A stretch of DNA of 64,000 nucleotides from Orychophragmus violaceus (taxonomy: Eukaryota > Streptophyta > Magnoliopsida > Brassicales > Brassicaceae), in contig CM058235.1 of the NCBI GenBank assembly GCA_030180135.1, positions 12,013,145-12,077,144 of the forward strand. Reading direction: 5' to 3'. Numbering within the stretch: position 1 is the stretch's first letter; every line of letters starts with the position of its first letter. Positions 34,322-44,842 of this stretch are shown piece by piece. Made by a program: the position numbers and the translations under genes. The notes beneath the pieces were generated by a model. The model ran no database searches, was not told where the DNA came from, and worked only from the letters and a program-made list of their open reading frames with translations.

Positions 34322-34554
34322 AAAACTTTTACTTTCTCACCATCGGTTAAACACAAAACGCATAACTATACAAAAAAAAAATCGTTTGGTACCAAAAAAC
34401 TTTCGTCCTTTGATGAAGTGAAAGCTTGCATGAATAACCGACGAAAAACTTTGCGTTTCCTCCTTAAATTTTGTTGTGTTACTTCTTCTACGGCTTCTGT
34501 GAGTAGAACTTGCGGTTGCGTAGATATAAAACGGCGGCGATAGAATAGAGCATT

Positions 34555-34661
34555 CCCCAAAAGATCAAAATGGTTTGAAAGCAATAAGTTCGATCCACGC
34601 TCCTTTCTGTGTGTGTTTCTTGGGTACAATGCTCGGTTAAAAGAATATAGGTGTTTGTACC
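34555..34661 (+). pseudogene. Old Copia remnant, left piece
   Basis: The reading frame at the right end gives NKFDPRSFLCVFLGYNARL followed by KEYRCLY, which continues across the inserted element into LPTGRVYISRH at 44848. This is the pol region between Copia integrase and RT. Upstream of about 34555 the similarity stops, so gag, protease, integrase and the 5' LTR of this element are gone. GTACC at its right end is the target duplicated by the next insertion. Confidence 0.75.
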
Positions 34662-34806
34662 TGTTAGTTAGGATACTCTTATCTAGTAGTTAGCATATCT
34701 CCAGTATATTCCTATTGTTAAGATTACGTTAGATACGATCTTTACTTGTATATATTGTAACGTGATCAATGACATAATGCAAGCATTCAACATTAACGTT
34801 GCTACA
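34662..34806 (+). repeat. 5' LTR (145 bp) of the nested Copia
   Basis: Very short LTR, TG...CA, matching 44701-44842. It contains a TATATA block (about 34749) consistent with promoter function. The size falls in the range of small-LTR Ale-like Copia lineages. Confidence 0.95.
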
Positions 34807-34918
34807 TGGTATCAGACGCTTAGGCGATCTCACTCACCAGCTCGCGATCTCTTCCTTCTCTCTTCATTTTTTTTCTTCTCTCTTTTTCTTCTCTTCCTCT
34901 ATCTCTTCTCACTCGCGA

Positions 34919-37900
34919 TGGCTGCACAAACATCTCTCACCTCTTCTGAGAAACCCTGGGGTATCACCCAAATCTGAGCCTACGTCCCCATTGTGCTCGA
35001 TCTCGAGAAGATGAACTATGATGTTTGGAGAGAACTCTTCGAACCCACTGCTTTACTTTCGGAGTTCTCGATAATCTCGACGGCACAGCCGTCGCCACAC
35101 CTCAAACTGAGAAAGTGTGGAAGGAGCGTGATGGCCTCGTCAAGATGTGGATCTACGGAACAATCACCGACTCCCTTACGGAAACAATTCTTAAGCCCAA
35201 AAGCATGGCCAATGAACTCTGGCTTGCTCTGGAAAATTTGTTTCATGATAATAAGGAAAACTGAGCTCTTCAACTCGAGAACGAGCTCCGCACGATCACG
35301 ATTGGTGATCTCTCGATTCAGGAATACTGTCGCAAACTCAAGTCTCTCTCCGATTTGCTGACCAACGTGGACTCTCCTGTTTCGGATCGGGCTCTCGTCA
35401 TGCACTGTCTCAACGGGATGAGCGAGAAATTTGAAGGTAAACATAATGTCATTCGCCATCGTGTACCATTCCCGAGCTTCCATACTGCACGATCGATGCT
35501 TTTGGCCGAAGAAGACCGCCTCAAACGTACCGTCAAACCGGTCATTAGCGCTTCCTCCACTCCGTCGTCTCCGACTGTGTTGTACACGGCTGAACAATCT
35601 CCATCTTCCTCCAACAACAACAGTAACAGGGGACACAACCACAACAAGAACCGTGGCCGAGGTGGTCGTGGTAACCGTGGAAAAGGAAGATACAACAACT
35701 CAGGCTCGGGCTCGTACAACGGACAAGGGCAACTTGGTTATGGATTTCCACAATGGTCGTATGGTCCACCACAGTGGCCATATCACTTTTATCCCCCACC
35801 TATGTCACATACGCCTGCACCAACCTATCCGGCTCAGCCCATGATGCAGAACGTGCAACGACCAGGGATTCTTGGACCGTACCAAACTCGTCCTCAGTCG
35901 GAAGCTCACTTTACGCAAGACATGTACGCTGGTGCAAGCTCTTCGCCCATGGTTCCTACGGCACTAGCTAACGCCTTTAACACCATGTCACTGCAGCAGC
36001 CGGCGGACTCAGCTTGGTACATGGACTCCGGAGCTACCGATCCAAGGTAATCTCACAACTGTGTTTAATTCGAGCATAACTCCTTCGGTGTTAGTCGGTA
36101 ATGGATCTATTGCTCCTGTCACTAAATCTGGTACTACTACTTTCTCATCGCCTTCTCGCTCTCTTGCTCTAAATAATGTGCTCGTATGTCCATCGATTAT
36201 TAAAAACCTGGTCTATGTTTGACGTTTTGTTTCTGATAACAATTGCTCTATCGACTTTGACCTGTTTGGTTTTTCTGTTAAGGATCTCCACACCAGGACA
36301 CTCCTTCTCCGATGTGATAGTCCAGGACCTTTGTACACGCTGACACCCTCTCGTTCTTCTCTCGCTCTCGTCACTGGTCCATCGATCTGGCACAAACGGC
36401 TGGGTCATCCAGGAGCTTCAGTCCAACGTTCTTTACATTATTTGAGTTCTTCTTCCAATAAAACGGCTGACTTGACAACTATGTGTCATGCATGCCATTT
36501 GGGTAAACACGTCAGACTTCCTTTTTTCTCTTCTATTACTATTGTTACTGAACCTTTTCAAATAATTCATTCAGATATTTGGACTTCTCCGGTCTTAAGT
36601 AACAATTGTTTCAAGTATTATCTATTATTTCTCGATCATTTTACCCATTTCATTTGGATCTATCCCTTACGAAAGAAAGATGAAACATTCGGTAAATACG
36701 TTCAGTTCTCTGCTGTTATTAAAACTCAATTCAACAAATCTATTCGTGCTTTTCAGTGTGACAATGGAGGCGATTCACAAACACCGCCTTCCTTGATTAC
36801 CTCACAGCCGCAGGAACTGAACTCCGTCTCTCGTGCCCACACACATCCCAACAAAACAGATGTGCTGAACGTATGATGCATACGATCAACAACCTCGTCC
36901 GAACACTCCTTGTTTAAGCTCATATGTCGTATTCATTTTGGACTGAAGCTCTCTTCACTGCGGTTTATACCCTGAACCTTCTTCCCTCTTCTTATATTCA
37001 TAATGATATTCCATTCACTCGCTTGTTTCATAAACCAGCAATACATTCTCATCTTCGTGTGTTTGGCTGTTTATGTTACCCTAACACATTCTCTACCTCT
37101 TCTCATAAGCTTGCTCCGCGATCTTCTCCTTGTGTGTTTTTAGGGTACCCCTCGAATCATAGAGGATACTGGTGTCTGGAAATCTCGACGAGGAAGATAA
37201 TCATCTCTCGCCATGTCACCTTTGTCGAAGATGTATTTCCTTTCTCCTCTCTCCCAGCACCTTCCTCACGACCGGATCCCTCTATACACATACCACCACC
37301 GCCTATTTCTTCAATTCATGTCGGTACTCAACCGCCTACAGCTCCTGTTCCAGCTCCAAACACTCGCTCTATGACCACCAGACGCATGGATGGGATTTCA
37401 AAACCTCTTGTGTGTATGTGTCTTCACACTGACACCATTTCTCCTATTCCTTTCTCTCATTTGCAGGCTGCAAAAGATCCTCATTGGCTTAACTACATGG
37501 AGGAGGAATACAATGCTCTTATTAAACGTAAGACGTGGGATTTGGTTCCTCGACCTCCTGCTACTAACATTATTCGTTCTATGTGGCTTTTTTGTCATAA
37601 GTTTGATACAGATGGAAAGCTTCAACGCTACAAAGCAAGATTGGTGGCCAATGGCAAGTCGCAGCAACTCGGCATTGATTGCGATGAAACATTCAGCCCC
37701 GTGGTCAAGCCAGAAACAATACGCACCATCCTCCACATTGCTCTTGCTCGCGACTGGCCACTTCGCCAACTTGACGTCAAAAATGCTTTCCTCCACGGTG
37801 ATCTTCAAGAAACCGTCTACATGCATCAACCACCAGACCACGCAGACAAGTCAAAACCGAATCATGTTTGTCTCCTTTGTCGTTCCCTATATGGCCTTAA

Positions 37901-38821
37901 ACAGGCCCCGAGGGCCTGGTACAATCGATTTGCGGCAGTCGCACATAAGATTGGTTTTGTTCAAAGTCGATCGGATTCTTCACTGTTTACTCTCGGTCGC
38001 GACACTCCACGGGCTTTTCTCCTTCTCTATGTCGACGACATAGTCCTTACTGCTTCGTCAACCGCATTGTGTGACAAGATTGTCTCAAACCTCAGTGCTG
38101 CATTTGATCTTACGGATCTCGGAAGGCTGCATCACTTCCTCGGCTTGGCAGTCACCTACAACGACAAAGGTATACTGCTCAGTCAACATAATTATGCAGC
38201 TGACATTCTTCATCGAGCCTCTATGACCAACTGCAACACTTGCACTACTCCGGTAGACACCAAAACAAAGCTTGCTGCCGATGATAGTCCTCTGGTCTCG
38301 GATCCGTCCTTGCTATCTCACTTTTACGCGCCCGGACATTGCATTCACAGTTCAACATATATGTCTCTTTATGCATGATCCTCGTGAACATCACCTCACA
38401 GCTCTCAAGCGTATCCTGAGGTATATTAAGGGTACTCTTTCCCATGGCCTTCAGCTCAACAAATCGTCGCTTGCTGACTTAGTGGCGTACTCGGACGCTG
38501 ACTGGGCAGGGTGTCCTTCTACACGCCGATCAACCTCTGGTTATGCAGTCTTTCTCGGAGACAGCCTTATTTCTTGGTCCTCAAAGATACAACAAACGGT
38601 CTCTCGATCTAGTGCTGAAGCAGAGTATCGTGGTGTTGCGAATGTTGTGGCTGAAACGTCTTGGCTACGCAACCTATTACTTGAACTCGGCTGCCCCTTA
38701 CCATCGTCTACTGTGATAACATCTCGGCCGTATACCTCTCGTCGAATCCTGTTCATCACCAGCGAATGAAGCATGTCGAGATTGACCTGCACTTTGTTCG
38801 GGAAAAGGTTTCACTCAGCCA
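34919..38821 (+). pseudogene. Nested Copia gag-pol, multiply disrupted
   Basis: Gag begins at ATG 34919, but an in-frame TGA at about 34975 and a frameshift soon after break it; another TGA is near 35263. The gag C-terminus is Gly/Arg/Asn-rich (about 35600-35720). The protease motif WYMDSGATD (about 36015) is followed by a deletion. The integrase zinc-finger region (HKRLGHPGAS ... CHACHLGKH, about 36390-36510) and part of its core are seen, then a frameshift near 36770. Reverse transcriptase is largely open (36924-38378, YVDDIVLTAS), then a deletion or frameshift, then RNase H (SSAEAEYRGVA, about 38610). The frame stops at the CACTA insertion and resumes at 44566-44640 (YADIFTKGLP). Not functional. 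Confidence 0.85.
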
Positions 38822-39381
38822 CACTACAAGAAATATGAGTATTGATAGAAAATTAGGATAGCACGAATTCACAAACTGCTATTAAAAATACCAAACGAAA
38901 ATGTTAAATATATTATAGCTTTCAATCAATGCTATGCTGGGTTTTTAAGGATTTTTATTAAGTGGGAAGATAAGATCCTAATTTATGTCTCCGTAACACT
39001 TTTTTCTCTGTAACACTTAAAACCCGCCAAATACTCTTGACAAAAATTACTTTGCCACCAAAAATTTTAGTTTGGCATTAAAATTTCTAAGTCTTTTTTC
39101 ACTCTGAGAAATTCATTAAGCCCACCAAAATTAACACCCGAAACTTCTCTATCTCACCTCTCTTCTGTTCGCCCCAGCCTCCAACCTTAGAACTGCTTTC
39201 GCCGGCGATGCATCTCTGGCGTCTGGCTTCACTGCCGCGTGGTGGTCGTGCGTTGTTTTCCCTTGGTCTTAACATTATATCAAAGTTGAGAGCTCAGATC
39301 TGGAGAGCACGTGGTGTTTGTCTTCTCAAACACGCTCTCAAATCCACACCGGCCACAGGTTAAGGAAGAATCTCGTCGAGA

Positions 39382-39790
39382 AATGGAGCAGCTTTCATTC
39401 TCTTGGGTTTCAATCGATGAATACGATGGTGATGGTGATGACCCTCTCTTTCCATGGATCGAGTAAGTTCATTTATCTTTCTTGATTAATTAATTGATAC
39501 AAGCTTGAGATTTTGGATGTTATTCTCTGGTACTTTATTCTGATGGTTTTAGGGGTTTTAATAATTACAGTCTTGGCGATAAGCTACTTGATGCTGTTTT
39601 TGAAGAAGGCAAAGACAACAAAGCGGTATATCAGTCCTATCTTCCAATATGGTTTTACATTTGGTATAAGAGTTTTGTATTGAATTGACTGTTTCTGTTA
39701 TTCAGAAGAGGCTCGTAGTTGAAGAGAGTGATGATGATATGGAGGAAATTGAAGAACCAAAACCTAAAGCAGAGGAAGAAGATGAGTAAG
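39382..39790 (+). pseudogene. Captured exons of an unidentified gene
   Basis: Three exon-like pieces separated by GT/AG introns: one from the ATG at 39382 (MEQLSFSWVSIDEYDGDGDD), one ending EEGKDNKA near 39625, and an acidic one, KRLVVEESDDDMEEIEEPKP, starting about 39705. The exon/intron alternation and clean splice signals suggest genomic capture from a host gene, but I do not recognise the protein. The acidic tail suggests a nuclear protein; that is inference only. Confidence 0.4.
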
Positions 39791-40249
39791 AATACCACAA
39801 CTAAACCTTAGCTCTCTGATTATGTCTCTTTAACTCCCTTGTTTTTGTTATAGATGGTAGATTCGTCAGTGGAGGTAACCTATGAGAGTCGTGAAATTGC
39901 TCAAAGTCACAAGAAGCTATCGGAAGTATGATAACATGATCTATTCAATTTCTATATTTATATGCTGTCAATCCTTTTTACGATTATCTTCTAATTGTCA
40001 TAGTGTTATTGTTTGTTTTCGACAGTCTTGTTCTCTGTTGTGTCTGATTGTAAAGAGATCTTACAAACCTTATGACGCTTGCTGAATTGCTAGCTTTTTT
40101 TAGATGCATGCCGTTGTAATTCTAGGATTAGTGAAGGACGCAAAACATCATGTTGATGTTCAAGGCTTTAATTTCTACCACAAAACTCCACTCATCAAGG
40201 TTTCCTTCTGTATTTCTCATCTGTTTGAATGAACATACATTTTTTATAG

Positions 40250-40522
40250 GGAGTGGGAATTCCAGTGGGGAAACTTTCTCTTTGCGCAGCTTTAGGAGGA
40301 ATCCGTCCAGCAGCTGTAAGCACCTGGACAAAAGCTACGATATTTTTTTTTGTCTAGAATTGGTTCTATTTGATTGATTAACCACTGATCTTTGGTCCTA
40401 AATGCGAAACCCGCTTTCAAATGCAGTGCCTTCCAATCACCATTGATGTGGGTACAAACAACGAGAAGTTGCTGAATGATGAATTCTACATTGGCCTTAA
40501 ACAGCCAAGGGCAACTGGCCAG
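40250..40522 (+). pseudogene. Captured NADP-malic enzyme fragment
   Basis: Two exons, 40250-40315 and 40427-40522, joined by a GT/AG intron encode GVGIPVGKLSLCAALGGIRP and then CLPITIDVGTNNEKLLNDEF followed by YIGLKQPRATGQ. This is the highly conserved core of plant NADP-dependent malic enzyme (pyruvate from malate). Only a small internal portion of the enzyme is present and it retains an intron, so it came from genomic DNA, not mRNA. No catalytic function is possible. Confidence 0.85.
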
Positions 40523-41059
40523 GTTTACAGTCTTATTATTGTGTTCTTTTCTTAAAACAAATACATTGATCTTTTCATAAACTAATAAGTCTGTTTGCGC
40601 TGTTAAACTGAACTACAGAGATATGGAATCCAACATGCAGTGATAGTCGTGGGGTCAGAAGTTCATATTTTATTTGCTTATTTTACCTGAAGATGTAATG
40701 TCAGTTTCTTCCGCTAATATGTGTTCTGGAAGCTAATTTTGTTAAGCCTGCTCATGATAAGAAAGGGTTTGAGCGTACAACAGTTCTCTCTGCTAGTTCA
40801 AATGCAGAAGATATATTGAATCTGTTTCGGAAGATGCCTTATATTTTGTTATTGTTTAGGATAGTGAAGTTTATGAATCTGAAGCAAAATCACAAAGAGA
40901 TTTTGAATTTCCTTGCATATGCGTGTAACTTATCTTTCAAGTACTTGAAGGATAAAAAATTATTTTGTTTTCATGGGTCTAATTTTTAGTTTGATTTAGT
41001 ATTATAACACAAAGCAATTTGGGTTCATCCACATAAAAGAAAAAATATGATTAGAGTTA

Positions 41060-41895
41060 GACATTGTAATATAGGTTTAGGGTTTAGGGTATTGGAATAT
41101 AGGGTTTAGGATTTATACTTAGACATAATTTTCCTATTTGGCATTTAACATAAGAAAGTACAATAAATTTATTGTTTTATTCTAAGAACATAAAATTGGA
41201 AAAGAAAAAAGATTACAAATATACCATCCAAAAAGAGTTATTAAGCCTTTCATCAATATGTTGATCAAGGATGTAATGTTTGAAATATAATTTCTTTTTA
41301 ATTTTTCAATTATTATGTCATATGTATAACATAATCTATTTATATAATTTTTTAAAAAACTGTTTTGAAACATTTTATTTAAAGTTTAGGGCATCATAGT
41401 ATATGTTTAGGGTTTAAAGTATTGAAATATGTGATTTAGGATTCACATTTAAACATAATTTCTTATTTATCATTTAACATAAGAAAGATCTTATTTAAAA
41501 AATATAAGTTTTAAATATTTTATTTAGAGTTTAAGATTGTGGTGTGTGTTGAGGGTTTAGGGTATTGGAATATAGGTTTAAAGATTCATGCTTAAACATT
41601 GTTTTCCTATTTGTCATTTAGAAAAACATATAAGTTTTCAAACATTTTATTTAAAGTTTAGGGCATTGTGGTAAAGGTTTAGAGCTTAGGGTATTAGAAT
41701 ATAGGGTTTAAGGTTCAAACATAAACATAATTTTTCTATTTTTCATCTAGCATTAAAGAAATCTTAATAATAAACAACATAATGAATAAAATATATATTA
41801 AAAATAGAATTTTCAAGACATTTTATTTTGAGTTTAAGGTTTAAGGTATTGAAATATAGGGTTTAAGATTCTAACTCTTAATCATAAGTACTAAA
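41060..41895. repeat. Degenerate telomere-like repeat units within CACTA
   Basis: At least five copies of a unit containing GGTTTAGGGTATTGGAATAT, GGGTTTARGATTC and CATAATTTTCCTATTTGKCA recur at irregular spacing (starts near 41069, 41400, 41548, 41670 and 41830). The TTTAGGG words are a minor part of each unit, so this is a complex repeat and not simple telomere DNA. Confidence 0.6.
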
Positions 41896-42599
41896 TTTCT
41901 AATTGTATATTATTAAACATAAACAAAAGTTAATATGCAAAAAAGTTTAAGTATAATTATTTTCTTCATCCTAAACTCTAAAACCTTAACTCTATATCAT
42001 AAACTTTAAACCCTTAATGATAATTAAAATTTTAAACATCAAATATATAGAAAATTTTAAAAATTAAAAAATCAAGTATAATCTTTTAGAAATCCTAAAA
42101 TCTAAAAGCTAAACATAATATATATAATCAAAATATAATTATTTTGCAAAAAATTGATTATAAGTAAGATATACCATCAATTAATTTGTAATTAATTCCA
42201 ATATATATAGTTTATATTTTTATTAATTTACTATATATAATAAAGTATCATACTAACTAAAAAGTAACAACATTATTAAAATCTAAAATTTTAAATAAAA
42301 AGACTGATCATAACAAAAACAATAATTAAAAAGCTAGTTTTTCATTGGTTAGAACAGAGAAGCAAGGATTCACAATTCCTTCATTATCCACCATTAGATT
42401 ATAGTAAAATCAACGGTTAACTCTTTCTCTTCCTTTCCTCTCTCTCTCACTTTCTTCTCGAAACCCTTTCTCATCACTTTCTAGGGTATGGCCGTGAATC
42501 TTGTTCGTATCTGGCAGAAACCCTTTCTCAACACATAACCTCGAAACCCTTTCTCGTTACCTGTAGATCGTACTTATCGCCTTCCTCTCGCTCTCCGTC

Positions 42600-42983
42600 A
42601 TGCAATCTATTCAATCATCGTATCTCCGTGTTTCTCCGCCAAATCCACTTCTAAAACCATCGAATCTACAGTCGCATCAGATTACCTATGCGAGACCCAC
42701 GAGGAGACGCTCATTCATCTCCGCATCAGCCGATGTTTCCTCTCCTAAACGCGAGACTGATCCGAAGAAACGGGTTTTGATTACCGGTATGGCTCTCGTA
42801 TCTGTCTTTGGGAATGATGTTGATGGTTACTACGAAGCTTTCCGGTGAGAGTGGAATCAGCTTGATTGATCGATTCGACGCGTCCAAGTTCCCGACTCGA
42901 TTAGGTGGCCAGATCCGTGGGTTTAGCTCAGAAGGTTACATCGATGGGAAGAATGAGTGTAGGCTTGACGATTGCTTGAAGTA
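42600..42983 (+). pseudogene. Captured 5' fragment of KASI (3-oxoacyl-ACP synthase I)
   Basis: The ATG at 42600 opens MQSIQSSYLRVSPPNPLLKP, a plastid transit peptide close to Arabidopsis KASI. It continues through ETDPKKRVLITGMALVSVFG, NDVDGYYE and, after a small deletion near 42840 that changes frame, GESGISLIDRFDASKFPTR and GFSSEGYIDGKNE up to CLKY. KASI elongates acyl-ACP in plastids. The catalytic Cys-His-His region is absent. The upstream 42420-42599 looks like the gene's CT-rich 5' UTR. The fragment ends abruptly near 42983, where epimerase sequence takes over. Confidence 0.88.
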
Positions 42984-43735
42984 CCATAAGGATTCATGGC
43001 CTTTAATTGAAGCCGTCGATAGGGTTCGTGAGTTCGTTGGTCCTGATCTCTCTAAGAACCTCGAGTTTAATCTTGTAAGTATTACTTCTCTTTCTCCTCT
43101 GTGTTTTTTATCCCCCGAGAAAATCTTATAAATCTCTGGAAATTGTTTTAATGGCTCATCTTTGAAAAAGTTCTTCCCACAAACTTTTGTTTGGTGTAGT
43201 GAAACTGTATTTCTGCTTGCTTGCATGTTGAATTTGACGAGGCTCGTTGTGTGTTAGAGCCCAGTTTGAATTTGAAACAGAGAATTCAATTCTCTTTACT
43301 GTGGAATTCAATCAAAGAATCTGAATTTATTTCATTTTCCTCTATTTGGTTCACAAGAACAAACCGACGAACTTTAAGCTTTTTATATGACGTGTAGTTG
43401 TTTTCTTTATAACATTGCTTGGTGTTGATTGATTACAGGGTGATCTAAGAAACAAAGGTGATATTGAGAAACTCTTCTCCAAACAGAGGTATCTTATTGT
43501 TAGATTTCTTACCTCCAAAATTTTCAGCTGAATTGTAGAGTTGATAACTTTACTGGAACTTTGCTTGATTTCGTTTTCTTGCGAGGTAACAGATTTGATG
43601 TTGTGATTCATTTTGCGGGTCTTAAGGCTGTTGGTGAAAGTGTTGGAAACCCTCGCTGCTACTTTGACAATAACTTGGTTGGAACAATCAATTTATATGA
43701 GACCATGGCTAAGTACAACTGCAAAATGGTTAGAT
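42984..43735 (+). pseudogene. Captured UDP-glucose 4-epimerase (UGE) fragment
   Basis: Exons at about 43005-43074, 43439-43488 and 43593-43728 with intact GT/AG introns encode IEAVDRVREFVGPDLSKNLE, GDLRNKGDIEKLFSKQR and FDVVIHFAGLKAVGESVGNP, then YFDNNLVGTINLYETMAKYN. This matches the NAD-binding half of UGE1/UGE3 (interconversion of UDP-glucose and UDP-galactose). The N-terminal GxxGxxG region and the catalytic YxxxK are missing. The junction with the KASI piece (about 42984-43005) falls inside an exon and keeps an open frame over it, forming a chimeric reading frame. Confidence 0.88.
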
Positions 43736-44700
43736 AGGACTCTACTTTCATCTTGTACTTCCTTGTTCGAATTTTTCATTGGTGCATTACAATGTCTGTT
43801 GTTTACAGGATCCATCGGTTTGGATTGCAGGCTACCTGCAATTAAAACGTCTCCTTATGAAAAGAGATACTAAACTGCGGTTCTCTTCGGACGAAGCGTT
43901 TCACACGTAGCGGAATTTAAGTGGCGAAGGAGAAGCTAGAAATGATGTAGGAGGTTAAGGAATTTCTAGAGTCTACCATTAGTATTGTGTAAATCAGCAG
44001 CTGTTTTATTAGGAGTAAAGCTCAAATAAATTTAAGTTTGTTCTTGTATTTTATATTTGCAATTATATGTTTATAAATTGTAAATATATTTCTGCAATTC
44101 TAATTGATTTTAAAATAATAATTTAAAACCAGAATTCAAAACATAATTATATAATAAAAATTTATAGCTCCAATTAATATTAAATATGGCAAAATATAAA
44201 AGTGTTCATAAAATATATAACAGCCATAAAAATTGGTCATTATAAATAATAATACAGCAACAACAAAAATGCTAGGATAAAGTATAATACAGTCCTAAAA
44301 TATTGTCACCACAATATATATATTATTGCACGAATAATATGCTGCATTAATTTATAAAATGACGATAAACCAATGCTACTGAAAACTATATAATCACATC
44401 AAAATTAGCGCTGTCGTAGACAGATATATGATAGCATGTCAAATTAGTGCTATCGTAGATGACTGACCTAAGATGGCAGCGGCAAACATAGCGTTTATGG
44501 AAACGCTACCATAGACATATGATAGCGTTTTCGTGGTGCTATCAATACCCATATTTCTTGTAGTGCCAGCTTCGCGTTTTACACGTTCCATACGCATTGC
44601 AATATGCTGACATTTTTACTAAGGGTCTCCCTACACCATTGTTTACAGACTTTCGGACCAGTCTTAATGTCCGCTCTCCTACCATACGACTGCGGGGGAG

Positions 44701-44842
44701 TGTTAGTTAGGATACTCTTATCTAGTAGTTAGCATATCTCCAGTATATTCCTATTGTTAAGATTACGTTAGATACGATCCTTACTTGTATATATTGTAAC
44801 GTGATCAATGACATAAGGCAAGCATTCAACATTGTTGCTACA
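44701..44842 (+). repeat. 3' LTR (142 bp) of the nested Copia
   Basis: Matches 34662-34806 except for two substitutions and a 3-bp indel near its end. Preceded by the purine tract TGCGGGGGAG and followed by the GTACC target duplication. Confidence 0.95.

Larger units (their letters stand above)
38822..44565. mobile_element. CACTA transposon carrying captured gene fragments
   Basis: 5744 bp with terminal inverted repeats CACTACAAGAAATATGAGTA and, at the other end on the complement, CACTACAAGAAATATGGGTA. It is flanked by CCA at 38819-38821 and 44566-44568; CACTA ends with a 3-bp duplication define En/Spm elements. Subterminal regions hold repeated GATAGCGTTT/AAACGCTA and CTATCGTAG words in both orientations, as in transposase-binding arrays. 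No TNPD-like transposase is visible, so it would need an enzyme supplied in trans. The interior carries intron-containing fragments of NADP-malic enzyme, KASI and UDP-glucose epimerase, plus at least one unidentified exon set and a telomere-like repeat. Confidence 0.92.
34662..44842 (+). mobile_element. Copia element with 142-145-bp LTRs, split by CACTA
   Basis: LTRs at 34662-34806 and 44701-44842 start TGTTAGTTAGGATACTC and end TTGCTACA. Perfect 5-bp target duplications GTACC lie at 34657-34661 and 44843-44847. The primer site TGGTATCAGAC directly follows the left LTR; the polypurine tract TGCGGGGGAG directly precedes the right LTR. Without the 5.7-kb CACTA insertion and its 3-bp duplication the element would be about 4.4 kb. 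The LTRs differ by two substitutions and one 3-bp indel. It lies within the pol of an older Copia. Confidence 0.95.

Noticed and set aside
42600..43873. KASI and UGE sequences as functional host genes
   Set aside because: Only N-terminal or internal exons are present, fused to each other and enclosed in CACTA ends; catalytic residues are missing.
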